NCBI GenBank assembly: GCA_938028565.1
Contig: CALIZS010000004.1
Span: 114,755 to 178,754 of the forward strand
Length of the DNA stretch: 64,000 nt
Direction of reading: 5' to 3'
From: an uncultured Atopobium sp.
Lineage (GTDB): Bacteria; Actinomycetota; Coriobacteriia; Coriobacteriales; Atopobiaceae
Below, piece by piece: positions 39,312 to 48,919 of this stretch (positions are counted from its first letter, which is position 1; every line of letters begins with the position of its first letter). The position numbers and the translations under genes are program-made. The notes below the pieces were generated by a model. The model ran no database searches. It was not told the DNA's origin and worked only from the letters and a program-made list of their open reading frames with translations.

Positions 39312-41156
39312 TTATGCGTCTGTACCCTCAAACTGACTCTCGTACAGATTGGCGTAGAAGCCACCCTTGGCTAAGAGCTCATCGTGAGTCCCGCGTTCAA
39401 AAATTGAGCCGTCCTTGAGGACAAGAATGCAATCCGCTCCTTGAATGGTCGAGAGCCTGTGAGCAACAACCAGCGAAGTTCTGCCGCTCATAATGGTATC
39501 AAACGCCTTCTGTACCAGCTGCTCTGTTCGCGTATCAATGCTTGATGTTGCCTCGTCTAATAGCAGAATAGGCGGATTAGCAAGCATGACACGAGCTATA
39601 CATAGAAGTTGCTGCTGACCCTGAGATAAAGATCCGCCAGACTCTCCTACCATGGTGTCGTAACCCTGAGGAAGCTGCTGGATAAACTCATGAGCCTGAG
39701 CCTTTTGAGCTGCAGCAATAATCTCTTCATCGGTTGCGTCTGGCTTTGCATAGCGGATATTCTCTTTGATGGTTCCCTTAAAGAGCCACGTATCCTGTAG
39801 CACCATGCCAAACTGCTCTCTCAGCGATGCACGGGTGAGCTTTTGCGTGTTATGACCATCTACATAAATTGCGCCAGAATCAATGCTATAGAACCTGAGT
39901 AGCAGGTTAATAAGGGTTGTCTTGCCGCAGCCAGTTGGGCCAACAAGAGCAATCTTCTGGCCAGGCTCTGCCTTGAATGAGATGTGGCTGAGCAGCGGGT
40001 GCTTGGGATCATAGGAGAACGCCACGTCATCAAACTCAATGGAGCCCTGTGGATTCTGGATGACTTCAGCGTCTGCTGGGTCTGGCTTGATTTCTTTTGC
40101 ATCGAGAAGATCAAAGACTCGACGAGCGCTTGCATAGGCTGTCTGAACCTGTGTAACAACTGCGGAAATGGCGTTAAAAGGCTTCATGTACTGGTTGGCA
40201 TACGAGAGGAAGCTTTGTACCTGACCAATAGTAAGAGGAGAAGGAACACCAGTCAGTACGCAAATACAGCCAAGTCCAGCTACCAGTGCATAAATGAAGT
40301 TGTTTACCAAGCGTGTAGAAGGATTAGAAAGAGACGATGCAAACTGCGCACGCTCTCCTACTACACGGAGTTTCTCGTTAATAGCTTCAAACTGCTCAAT
40401 AATAGTGTCCTTGTGAGCAAAAGCAGTAATAAGTTCCTGGTTGGAGACCATTTCTTCTGCGTATCCGCCTAGCTGACCCTGATAGCCTTGTTGCTTGCTA
40501 AAAGATGAGCTTGCGTACTTGGTTACCACGGCTGCTGCAAGAATTGAAAGCGGTGTAGCCAGAGCAACTACAAGGCCCATAGGGACTGACATAAAGAACA
40601 TGAAGCATAAGGTTCCAATAATGGTCACCACGCCCGTAAGGAACTGCGTCAGGCCTTGCTGGAGGCCATCGCCCAGCTGATCCACATCGTTTACAACCCT
40701 AGAGAGCAAGTCTCCCTGAGAATGCGTATCAATGTATGAGAGTGGTAAGTTTGCAACCTTAGCATGAGCTGCGTCTCTGAGGTCTCGTGTAACAAAATAG
40801 GTCAGCTTATTTGTAGACCAAGAAGCTAACCACTGTGTTGCACTTGCAAGCAAAACTACTACTGAAAGCTGAGTAAGGATTGGAAGCAGAGCCGCTTCCC
40901 CTCCTTGCACTAGTCTAATGAGCTGGTCAATAGCGCTACCTACAATGATAGGCACCCAGAGCTGCAGAAGTACCGTTGCAATAGAAGACGTTGCTGCTAA
41001 GACAAGAAATCCCCCGTGTGGAGAAATCCATGCAGCTAGTCGGCGTGTGACTTCTGCTGCGGACATGGAGATAGCGTCAGCGGAGCCGCCTTTGCCGTGC
41101 TCAGGAGCGCTTGATGCAATAGCGGAGGTGCTTCCGCCAGAATACATATCGGCCAT
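39312..41156 (-). CDS. ABC exporter half-transporter, subunit with intact catalytic site
   Basis: 614 residues. A 40-residue N-terminal extension precedes a six-helix membrane domain (about 40-330) and an ABC nucleotide-binding domain with Walker A GPTGCGKTT (about 407), signature GGSLSQGQQQLL and Walker B LLLDEATSSID with the catalytic Glu. The sequence belongs to the MdlB/TM288 kind of exporter. It starts on the last nucleotide of the partner gene. The pair probably forms a heterodimeric multidrug or lipid exporter. Confidence 0.92.
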   Translation of the reverse strand: MADMYSGGSTSAIASSAPEHGKGGSADAISMSAAEVTRRLAAWISPHGGFLVLAATSSIATVLLQLWVPIIVGSAIDQLIRLVQGGEAALLPILTQLSVVVLLASATQWLASWSTNKLTYFVTRDLRDAAHAKVANLPLSYIDTHSQGDLLSRVVNDVDQLGDGLQQGLTQFLTGVVTIIGTLCFMFFMSVPMGLVVALATPLSILAAAVVTKYASSSFSKQQGYQGQLGGYAEEMVSNQELITAFAHKDTIIEQFEAINEKLRVVGERAQFASSLSNPSTRLVNNFIYALVAGLGCICVLTGVPSPLTIGQVQSFLSYANQYMKPFNAISAVVTQVQTAYASARRVFDLLDAKEIKPDPADAEVIQNPQGSIEFDDVAFSYDPKHPLLSHISFKAEPGQKIALVGPTGCGKTTLINLLLRFYSIDSGAIYVDGHNTQKLTRASLREQFGMVLQDTWLFKGTIKENIRYAKPDATDEEIIAAAQKAQAHEFIQQLPQGYDTMVGESGGSLSQGQQQLLCIARVMLANPPILLLDEATSSIDTRTEQLVQKAFDTIMSGRTSLVVAHRLSTIQGADCILVLKDGSIFERGTHDELLAKGGFYANLYESQFEGTDA

Positions 41157-42901
41157 TACTCCACCTCCTCAGGACGAAGCTGTGAGAGACAAATCTCTTT
41201 ATAGAGCGGGCACGTGGCGAGAAGTTCTTTGTGCGTCCCTAGCCCCACTTGTTTGCCATGGTCAAGAACAAGGATCTTGTCTGCCTGCATAACTGCAGCT
41301 ACACGCTGCGAAATAATGATGCTTGTAGTTGTTGCGCTGAGCTTGCGAAGGGCTGCGCGGAGGTGTGCATCCGTGGCAAAATCAAGTGCGGAAGCAGCGT
41401 CGTCTAAGATGACAATGCGCGGGTTTCCCACCAAGGCACGAGCAATGGTTAAGCGCTGGCGCTGACCACCCGAGAAGTTCTTGCCGCCACGCTCAACAAT
41501 GCTGTCAAGCTGATCGGGTTTCTCGCGCACAAAGTCTGCTGCCTGAGCAACCTCAAGAGCTGCCCAAAGCTCTTCATCGGTAGCGTTTGGATTTTTCCAG
41601 CAGAGATTGGAGCGAATGGTGCCACTGACCAGTGAGGTGTGCTGAGGAACATAGCCAATAAGAGCGCGCAACTGCTCAAACGTGTAAGTTTTTATATCGT
41701 GGCCAAAGACACTTACTGAGCCACTTTCTGTATCAAAAAGACGCGGGATGAGGGCAGCAAAACTGGACTTACCAGAGCCCGTACCGCCGATGATACCCAG
41801 AGTCTGACCAGCCTGAAGCAAGAGGTTAATGTCTGAAAGGGCTGGGTCTCCTCCGCCGTTGTAGACAAGCGAAGCATCCTTAAAAGCTACAGCAGTGCCG
41901 GTAAAATCAGACTCCGTGAGGTTGATTTGCCTGTTTCCCTCATCGGTAAGCGTTGGCTTGGTGTTCAGAACTTCCATCACGCGAGTAGCAGACGCAGTTC
42001 CGCGTGTAATGATAATAACCAGGTTAGCAACGTAGCCAATAGCCAAAAGCGCACTGGTCATATAGCTGACAAGTGCCACCACGGTTCCTTGGGATAGAGT
42101 ACCTGCAGTAATCTGAGGAGCCGCAAGCCAAAGCGTTACGGCAATTCCTAGGTACATAACAAGGAAGGTCGCTGGGTTCAGAAGGGCTGAATAATTTGCT
42201 GCATCAGTTGCTGTTTCTGTCTGAGCAAGAACTGCCTCGGAGAATTGTTCCTTCTCGTCTGACTCATGCCTAAAAGCCCTAATAACACGAATACCAGAAA
42301 GCATTTGTCGCATATATAAAGAAACGGTATCAAGGCGCTTCTGCAGCTCAGTAAAGAGTGCGGTAGATTTACGTGCAACAAAGAAGAAAATAGCTGCTAC
42401 CAACACTGTTGCAATCAAGAAGACCATTCCAAGCTGAGCATCAAGCATAATTGTTGCAATGATGGATCCTGCGGCAAGAATAGGCCATCTAACGAGCTGA
42501 CGAATACCCAAAGCAATCGTAACCTGTACCTGGTTAACGTCATTGATAAGCCTTGTTACCAGAGTGTCTGTTCCAAGCAAAGAAATATCGGCGCTCGAGA
42601 GTTCTTGAATCTTCTTAAACAGTTCATTACGCAGGTCAGTTCCCGTACGCTGAGAAACAATTGAAGCAATTTTTTGGCAGACAAGCGTAAAACTAAAACC
42701 AACTATTGCAATGACTACCAGCAAAATGCCGTAACGAATAATGTCATATATGTTTGCCCCATGTATACCCAGGTCAATCATGCGAGCAATAATCAAAGGC
42801 GTTAGAAGGTCTCCAATGACCTCAACACCTTTGCAAAGCACAGCAACAAAACTCTTACGCCCATACTTTGGCCATACAAACCTAGAAAGTAAATCTCCCA
42901 T
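41156..42901 (-). CDS. ABC exporter half-transporter, subunit with degenerate catalytic site
   Basis: 581 residues. Six-helix membrane domain (about 10-310) and ABC domain with Walker A GGTGSGKSS (about 370-378), signature KNFSGGQRQRL and Walker B VILDDAASALD, where the usual catalytic Glu is Asp. That is the mark of the degenerate-site subunit in heterodimeric exporters of the TM287/288 and BmrCD type. The partner gene overlaps it by 1 nt. The ABC-F gene lies directly upstream (end to start abutting). Confidence 0.92.
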   Translation of the reverse strand: MGDLLSRFVWPKYGRKSFVAVLCKGVEVIGDLLTPLIIARMIDLGIHGANIYDIIRYGILLVVIAIVGFSFTLVCQKIASIVSQRTGTDLRNELFKKIQELSSADISLLGTDTLVTRLINDVNQVQVTIALGIRQLVRWPILAAGSIIATIMLDAQLGMVFLIATVLVAAIFFFVARKSTALFTELQKRLDTVSLYMRQMLSGIRVIRAFRHESDEKEQFSEAVLAQTETATDAANYSALLNPATFLVMYLGIAVTLWLAAPQITAGTLSQGTVVALVSYMTSALLAIGYVANLVIIITRGTASATRVMEVLNTKPTLTDEGNRQINLTESDFTGTAVAFKDASLVYNGGGDPALSDINLLLQAGQTLGIIGGTGSGKSSFAALIPRLFDTESGSVSVFGHDIKTYTFEQLRALIGYVPQHTSLVSGTIRSNLCWKNPNATDEELWAALEVAQAADFVREKPDQLDSIVERGGKNFSGGQRQRLTIARALVGNPRIVILDDAASALDFATDAHLRAALRKLSATTTSIIISQRVAAVMQADKILVLDHGKQVGLGTHKELLATCPLYKEICLSQLRPEEVE

Positions 42902-44794
42902 TTACGCCTCACCAAGCTTCTCTGCAAGCGTTAACCACTCGTCTTCCAGCCCCATCAGCGCCGCTTCTGCGTCATCAAGCTGCTGCTGCAACTCCATCAA
43001 ACGCTGCGCATCTGTTGCGTCAGCAGTGCTCATTTGTTCCCTAATCTGCTCAGGCAGTTCCTGAGCCTTGCCCATGCGGCGCTCAATTGAGTCAAAGCGC
43101 TTCTTGAGCTCACGACGCTCAGCGTTGCTCAGTACCGAGCTTTCCTGGCGAGAAGATCCGTCTACCTGCGGCTCATTTGTGTCTGAACTGCTGCGTGCAC
43201 CCGACAACTCCCCCGCTCTTCTCGCCGTTTGCTTTGCAACATTAACGAGCTTGAGGTACTCGTCAACGCCGCCAGGAACATGGCGAATATGGCCGTCTAT
43301 GAGGGCATACTGGTCATCGGTAACGCGTTCAATCAAGAAGCGATCATGGCTGACTACCAGAAGGGTTCCTGGCCACGAGTCCAGAAGGTCTTCCAGGACA
43401 GCAAGCATATCCGTGTCCAGATCGTTGCCTGGCTCGTCTAGTACCAGCACGTTTGGTTCTTCCAGAAGAACGCACAGAAGTGCCAAACGCCTACGCTGGC
43501 CTCCGGAAAGGTCTTGCAGTCGATTGGTAAACTCTCGTCGATCAAAGCCCAAACTTTCAAGCAGCTGCGTAGGGCTTTGCATCTTGCCGTTTACCAGGTA
43601 GCTAGTCTTATACTGGCTTAACAGTTCAAGAACGGTCCACGTTTCTTTTGTAGCAAACGTATCAATCTGCTGAGAAAGCCAACCAAATTTGACGGACTTT
43701 CCTACTTTCACCAGACCAGATGTTGGTTGTAACTGCTGCGTCATCAGCTCAAGAAGCGTGGACTTACCAGCACCATTCTCACCCAGAATGCCATAGCGAT
43801 CACCAGGGCCAATAAGCCACTCAATATGCTTGATGACGTCTGTTTGACTGTTTGAAGTATCTAGCTGCGTTTTTTGATCTTCATCAGTACTCTGTGCGGC
43901 ATTTTTGTAGGCAAACGAGACGTCATGCATCTCAATAACCTGCTTGCCTAGCCTAGAGACTGCCATGCGTTTGAGCTCAAGCGTGTTTCTCAGTGGTGGA
44001 TCTTCGGCCAGAAGTTCCATGGCAGCGTCAATCCTAAACTTAGGCTTTGACGTGCGAGCCTTTGCGCCATGGGCAAGCCAGTTAAGCTCTTTTCTGAGCG
44101 TATTCTGTCGGCGCTCTTCCATCACCGCTGCCTGTCTATCACGTTCAACTCGAGCTTGAATGTAGGCAGAATAGCCGCCGTCAAATGGGTCAATAACGCC
44201 ATCGTGGACTTCCCACATATGGTCGCAGACCTCATCCAAGAACCAACGGTCATGTGTGACTAGAATGAGGGCGCCATTTCCCTCTGACCAGCGATTCTTA
44301 AGGTGATTTGCAAGCCACTGAATAGCGTGAAGATCAAGGTGGTTGGTTGGCTCGTCAATAAGCATTAAGTCCCAGGTACCCACAAGTAAACGTGCTAAGT
44401 CGCAACGCCTACGCTGACCTCCTGAGAGCTCTCCTACCAGACCATTCCAGTCCAGATCTCCAATGAGTTCATCAATAATTTTACGAATACGAGCATCAGA
44501 TGCCCATTCATACTCCGGTGTATCACCCACGACAGCGCTACAAACTGTCTGTGTATCAGAGAGCGAATCACTTTGGCCCATGTAGCCAACTTGGATACCG
44601 CTTCTCCAAATTACGTTACCAGAATCGGGTTCAATTCTTTTGGCGATAAGATCTAAGAGGGTTGATTTTCCATCGCCGTTTTTGCCCACAACACCAATAC
44701 GGTCACCCTCATTAACTCCAATAGTCTGGTTGGTAAGAACCTTCTTACCAGGCCATTCCATAGAAATTTGTTCGCAGCCTACCAGAATTCCCAC
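42902..44794 (-). CDS. ABC-F family ATPase, Uup-like
   Basis: 630 residues, no membrane segments. Two ABC domains: first with GKNGDGKSTLL and LSGGQRRRCDLARLL/LMLIDEPTNHLD, second with GENGAGKSTLL and LSGGQRRRLALL/VLVLDEPGNDLD. A linker between them and a C-terminal coiled coil (about 560-630) fit Uup. ABC-F proteins act on the ribosome or, in Uup's case, on precise excision and ribosome rescue. It abuts the exporter gene and overlaps nfo by 1 nt, so it is in one operon with them. Confidence 0.92.
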   Translation of the reverse strand: MGILVGCEQISMEWPGKKVLTNQTIGVNEGDRIGVVGKNGDGKSTLLDLIAKRIEPDSGNVIWRSGIQVGYMGQSDSLSDTQTVCSAVVGDTPEYEWASDARIRKIIDELIGDLDWNGLVGELSGGQRRRCDLARLLVGTWDLMLIDEPTNHLDLHAIQWLANHLKNRWSEGNGALILVTHDRWFLDEVCDHMWEVHDGVIDPFDGGYSAYIQARVERDRQAAVMEERRQNTLRKELNWLAHGAKARTSKPKFRIDAAMELLAEDPPLRNTLELKRMAVSRLGKQVIEMHDVSFAYKNAAQSTDEDQKTQLDTSNSQTDVIKHIEWLIGPGDRYGILGENGAGKSTLLELMTQQLQPTSGLVKVGKSVKFGWLSQQIDTFATKETWTVLELLSQYKTSYLVNGKMQSPTQLLESLGFDRREFTNRLQDLSGGQRRRLALLCVLLEEPNVLVLDEPGNDLDTDMLAVLEDLLDSWPGTLLVVSHDRFLIERVTDDQYALIDGHIRHVPGGVDEYLKLVNVAKQTARRAGELSGARSSSDTNEPQVDGSSRQESSVLSNAERRELKKRFDSIERRMGKAQELPEQIREQMSTADATDAQRLMELQQQLDDAEAALMGLEDEWLTLAEKLGEA

Positions 44795-45645
44795 TAGTTA
44801 TCACCTAAAAAAGAACGAAGTAACGCAATTTCTTCTCCCCAGCCAGAGAGTTCAGAATGAGGAGTTTCCAAAATCATAGGAAGCGTGTTGACGCGCGGAT
44901 TAGTCACCACGGCACGGAACGTTGCTAAGCCAATAAAGCCTTTGCCAATCTGTTCATGTCTATCTTTATGAGCCCCAAGAGGATTCTTAGAGTCATTAAG
45001 ATGTAAAGCCTTAAGCTTTTTCAAGCCAACTATCTGGTCAAACGTATCTAGAACCGCATCAAGATTTTCTACAATCTCATAGCCGCCATCATGAACATGG
45101 CAGGTATCAAGGCACACGCCCATAAGCTCGGGGTGGTTTACCTTATCTAGAATTGCGGCAATCTCTTCAAACGTTTTACCAACTTCTGTACCCTTGCCCG
45201 CCATAGTTTCAAGAAGAACCGTAGTGTACTGGCCCTCAAACAGGCAATCGTTAAGTGCGCTTGAAATCTGCTCAATTGCCATGTCAGACCCTTGACCCAC
45301 ATGGCTACCTGGATGGAAGTTGTAATAATTACCAGGCAGATACTCCATACGCTCAAGATCTTCTGTAAGCGCACGACGAGCAAAATCCCTGGTTTCCTCT
45401 TTAGCCGAGCACAGATTCATGGTGTAAGGAGCATGTGCAACCAAAGGTCCAAAGTGATGAGCCTCCAGCAGCGCCCTGAGCTTTGTAACATCAGCCTCAT
45501 CTAAAGCCTTAGCGTTGCCACCACGAGGATTTCTGGTAAAGAAAGCAAAGGTAGTTGCCCCAATAGAAAGAGCATCCTTACCCATTGCCTCCCAGCCCTT
45601 AGCTGCCGAGAGATGGCATCCTATAAAAAGATCTTCTGGTTGCAC
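44794..45645 (-). CDS. nfo: Endonuclease IV (AP endonuclease)
   Basis: 283 residues from a GTG at 45645; the longer frame (45723) overlaps coaBC and adds unlike residues. GAGGAG sits 10 nt upstream inside coaBC. Endonuclease IV cuts 5' of abasic sites. Metal-binding motifs: GCHLSAAKG, FHPGSHVG, LLETMAGKG, GVCLDTCHVHDGGY, LHLNDSKNPLGAHKDRHE and ILETPH, giving the trinuclear zinc set. Part of a repair/cofactor operon. Confidence 0.95.
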   Translation of the reverse strand: MQPEDLFIGCHLSAAKGWEAMGKDALSIGATTFAFFTRNPRGGNAKALDEADVTKLRALLEAHHFGPLVAHAPYTMNLCSAKEETRDFARRALTEDLERMEYLPGNYYNFHPGSHVGQGSDMAIEQISSALNDCLFEGQYTTVLLETMAGKGTEVGKTFEEIAAILDKVNHPELMGVCLDTCHVHDGGYEIVENLDAVLDTFDQIVGLKKLKALHLNDSKNPLGAHKDRHEQIGKGFIGLATFRAVVTNPRVNTLPMILETPHSELSGWGEEIALLRSFLGDN

Positions 45646-45646
45646 G

Positions 45647-46873
45647 CTATGCACGCTCCTCAAGCATCTTTGACACACGGTCCAAAAGCTCTGAGGCAAC
45701 ATCAGCCAAAGGTAAAGTCTCAAGCTGTTCTACACCTTGAGGAGTTACAAAAGCCACACGATCTGTATCTGCACCAAAGGTTGAATCAGGCCTAGAAACA
45801 TCATTTGCCACAATCATGGAACAACCTTTACGCTCAAGTTTAGCTTGAGCATGCTCCAAGACGTTATTTGTCTCGGCTGCAAAACCTACAACAACCTGGT
45901 CTTTCCTAGTCTTAGATAGGCTAGCGAGAATATCGGTTGTTTCTTTAAGGTCAATAGACTCAAGATACTCTGATGACTTCTTAAGCTTATGGTCAGCTGG
46001 GTGAGCTGGGGTGTAGTCGGCAACAGCTGCCGTCAAAATGGCGGCATCAACACCGTCAAAGACACTTACACATGCCTTATACATGTCTTCAGCAGACACT
46101 ACTCTCTGAATATTGACACCCTGAGGAGACTCAAGCTGCGTAGGACCAGAAATAAGTGTGACCTCTGCACCACGACGTGCCGCAGCATCAGCTATGGTGT
46201 AACCGAGTTTTCCTGTTGAACAGTTGGCAATAAAGCGAACTGGATCGATCTTCTCGTGCGTTGGTCCTGCCGTAATAAGTAGCTTTTTACCTATAAGATC
46301 TTGCTTGGATGGCCCCGCGTCATTACCAAAAAGAACCTTCAGTGCAGCGTCTACAATCTGCTGTACTGGAGCAAGCTTTCCGTCTCCGGTATAGCCACAG
46401 GCAAGACGACCTGACTCAGGCATAACCATCTGGATTCCTCGCTGACGGAGCAGTGCGACATTTGCCTGAGTGGCTGGATTTGTCCACATATGCGTATTCA
46501 TGGCCGGGGCCACAAGAACTGGTGTATGAGCAGCAAGAAGTGTTGCACTTGTAGCGTCATCAGCAATGCCATGAGCCATCTTTGCCATGATATTGGCAGT
46601 GGCTGGTACAACTACCATGCAATCTGCCCAATCAGCAAGGTCAACGTGAGCAACAGGAGTCTCGGCATTGTTGTAGAGCGACTGCACTACCTCATGATGT
46701 GTTAATGCTTCAAAGGTAGTCTTTCCTACAAACTGAGCTGCATCTTCTGTCATAACAACACGAACGTCACAGTCAGCTTTCTGAAGGCCTCTGAGTACTT
46801 CGCAGGCTTTATATGCAGCAATTCCTCCGCACACCACAAGGCATACAGAGGACTGAGCGGTTTTATCCAACAT
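45647..46873 (-). CDS. coaBC: Bifunctional phosphopantothenoylcysteine decarboxylase/synthase
   Basis: 408 residues. The N-terminal FMN decarboxylase (CoaC, about 1-190) has VCGGIAAYKACEVLR, the active His in VAHVDLADW, and PAMNTHMW; the ACGYTGDGKL loop is present. The C-terminal CoaB (about 200-400) has ITAGPTHEKIDPVRFIANCSTGK. Together they make 4'-phosphopantetheine from phosphopantothenate and Cys for coenzyme A. The nfo gene starts 2 nt before its stop region; 14 nt separates it from the zinc-ribbon gene upstream. Confidence 0.96.
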   Translation of the reverse strand: MLDKTAQSSVCLVVCGGIAAYKACEVLRGLQKADCDVRVVMTEDAAQFVGKTTFEALTHHEVVQSLYNNAETPVAHVDLADWADCMVVVPATANIMAKMAHGIADDATSATLLAAHTPVLVAPAMNTHMWTNPATQANVALLRQRGIQMVMPESGRLACGYTGDGKLAPVQQIVDAALKVLFGNDAGPSKQDLIGKKLLITAGPTHEKIDPVRFIANCSTGKLGYTIADAAARRGAEVTLISGPTQLESPQGVNIQRVVSAEDMYKACVSVFDGVDAAILTAAVADYTPAHPADHKLKKSSEYLESIDLKETTDILASLSKTRKDQVVVGFAAETNNVLEHAQAKLERKGCSMIVANDVSRPDSTFGADTDRVAFVTPQGVEQLETLPLADVASELLDRVSKMLEERA

Positions 46874-46887
46874 AGCGATAAATTCCT

Positions 46888-47607
46888 TTATTCTTCAAAC
46901 GCTGTAGAAGTAATAAGCATCCTGTGGCAATAAGGGCACTCAGCAATCTCGGAGCTGTGCTGAAGATCGTGGAATGAACTTGGTTGCAGTTTAACGCGAC
47001 AGACACTTGGAACGTTTCCTACAAGGTGCTCAACTGCCAGGCCCTTAAAACGTTTACGTGCAGCTTCATAGCGCTCAAGTGTGTCAGAAGAAATCTGAGC
47101 TGCAAGCTCTTCTCGAGATTTAGAGAGCTCAACAATCTCTGCGCGAAGAGCCGCAGAATCAATCTCAAGGGACTGAGAAAGGCTCTCACGCTCTTTCATA
47201 AGCTTTACCTGCAAGTCTTGAGCTGTCTGATAAGCCTTCTTGCACTTTTCAAGTTCTTCAGTTTTTGCTGCAAGTTTGAAATCACACTTCTCGATATTCT
47301 TTGCCAAAGAAGAAAGCTGCTGGTCAAAGTCTCTAATAGCACGATGATTAGTTGCAGTTTCTACAGCAGCAGAAACCTCTTCTGTCTTAAGAACATAATG
47401 GGCGCGCTGCTCATTGAGGTCAGAAATATCAATTTCTACGTCTTTTTTAACGCCAAGAACCTGCTTAAGCTGAGAAGCAATCTTTTTCTCTGCAAGTTGG
47501 GCATTTTTAATCTTTTGAACCTGGGGCATTGAGGCCAAGTTGGATGCGAGTTTTAGCAGCTGCAAATCAATATCCTGGAGCTGCATCAGATTAACAGACT
47601 CACTCAT
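46888..47607 (-). CDS. Coiled-coil protein with degenerate C4 zinc ribbon (CT398-like)
   Basis: 239 residues. A long coiled coil (about 1-180) is followed by a C-terminal zinc-ribbon-like region (about 195-235): PSVCRVKLQPSSF and AECPYCHRMLI. The family usually has two CxxC pairs; here the first Cys of the first pair is replaced by Pro, leaving Cys at three of four positions (plus His nearby). The protein is a common small coiled-coil/zinc-ribbon type next to coaBC and nif-type genes. Function unknown. Confidence 0.85.
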   Translation of the reverse strand: MSESVNLMQLQDIDLQLLKLASNLASMPQVQKIKNAQLAEKKIASQLKQVLGVKKDVEIDISDLNEQRAHYVLKTEEVSAAVETATNHRAIRDFDQQLSSLAKNIEKCDFKLAAKTEELEKCKKAYQTAQDLQVKLMKERESLSQSLEIDSAALRAEIVELSKSREELAAQISSDTLERYEAARKRFKGLAVEHLVGNVPSVCRVKLQPSSFHDLQHSSEIAECPYCHRMLITSTAFEE

Positions 47608-47704
47608 GGGGCCTCCTCATATACGGTTACTCATCTAGTCTACCGTAAATAAGGACGTATCAGACGCAGAACATAACTAATGAAGAGATTAGTATGTGAA
47701 AAAT

Positions 47705-48853
47705 TTATCCAACAATTTGTAGCAAGGTTGCACAGAATGTATCAAGGTCTGCCTCAGAAACGCGCTCGTCAAAGGTTATACGTAAGCTACCTAGAGCCTC
47801 GTTTCTAGAGATGCCCATAGCCGAGAGAACGTGGCTTGCGTCAAGAGAGCCTGAAGAACAAGCAGAACCAGCTGAAACTTCATAGCCTGCCTGGTCAAGC
47901 TTTAAAATAAGCGTCTCGGAATCCATTGAGGGAACCATAATGCTTACCGTACCAGGCATGTGATCTTTGCCGGCGTAAGCCTCTGTAGTTGGCTTAATCT
48001 TGGGAGAAGCGCAAAGAGTCTCATATACCTTATTGGCACGCACAGAAACGCTCTCCTGTGTTTGAGAAAGATTCTCAAGGCACCACTGAGCGGCAGCAGC
48101 AAAAGCTAGAGCGCTCCTCACGTCCTGAGTTCCATGACGCCTACCAGCCTCTTGTCCCCCGCCGTAACTCTGTGCTTTAAATGGAGTCTTTGAGCGCATA
48201 AGAACCGCAGCAATACCCAGAGGGCCACCGATCTTATGGGCGGCAATAGTCAGGGCGTCTACATCTGCTACCTCAAGAGGAATACGACCAAACGCCTGAA
48301 CAGCGTCAGTATGAAAAAGTGCACCCACCTTATGAGCAGCACAAGCAAGGTCTACAACTGGCTGAATAACGCCCGTTTCATTGTTGGCATACATTATCGA
48401 AACAAGAGCTACCGACTGATCCAAAAGACCCTCAAGGGTTGAAGCCTCAATCTTTCCCTGACGGTTAGGCTGAGCAATTCGTACCTCAAAGCCCTTCTCG
48501 CGAAGAACCGGTGCTAGGTCCAAAACAGAATCATGTTCAATTGCCGAGAAAACCACCGTGTTGCGCTTGTGATCCTTGTTACGGGCACCCTCTGCCATGC
48601 CAAGGACAGAGAGGTTATTGCCCTCGGTACCGCCGGAGCAAAAGACCACGTCAGGAGCTCTAAATTTGCCGCCTACCGCACGTGCAATAACACTACGAGC
48701 ACCATCAAGCTCTCGTGCTGCTTGACGACCAAGCGAGTGCAAAGAGTTTGGATTAACTCCAGCAATAGGTGAAGCTTCATAGGTTTTCTCGGCATCAAGC
48801 GCTTCTTGGCGCATTGGTGCTGAAGCTGCATAGTCTAGGTAAACGTAGTTCAT
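47705..48853 (-). CDS. Cysteine desulfurase (NifS/IscS type)
   Basis: 382 residues. A PLP enzyme that takes sulfur from cysteine for Fe-S clusters or thiolated tRNA. Fold-type I motifs: LDYAASAP, FCSGGTEGNN, the PLP Lys in TIAAHKIGGP, and the catalytic Cys in SAGSACSSGS (about 330). The SACSSG loop fits the short active-site-loop NifS/IscS group. No iscU or mnmA lies in this window next to it, so the partner is elsewhere. Monocistronic by spacing. Confidence 0.92.
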   Translation of the reverse strand: MNYVYLDYAASAPMRQEALDAEKTYEASPIAGVNPNSLHSLGRQAARELDGARSVIARAVGGKFRAPDVVFCSGGTEGNNLSVLGMAEGARNKDHKRNTVVFSAIEHDSVLDLAPVLREKGFEVRIAQPNRQGKIEASTLEGLLDQSVALVSIMYANNETGVIQPVVDLACAAHKVGALFHTDAVQAFGRIPLEVADVDALTIAAHKIGGPLGIAAVLMRSKTPFKAQSYGGGQEAGRRHGTQDVRSALAFAAAAQWCLENLSQTQESVSVRANKVYETLCASPKIKPTTEAYAGKDHMPGTVSIMVPSMDSETLILKLDQAGYEVSAGSACSSGSLDASHVLSAMGISRNEALGSLRITFDERVSEADLDTFCATLLQIVG

Positions 48854-48919
48854 AACGTGGTTTCTGTTGATTCAATCTTGCGGTTACTGCATGCACTAAT
48901 AATGCTGAAGAGTTGCAGC

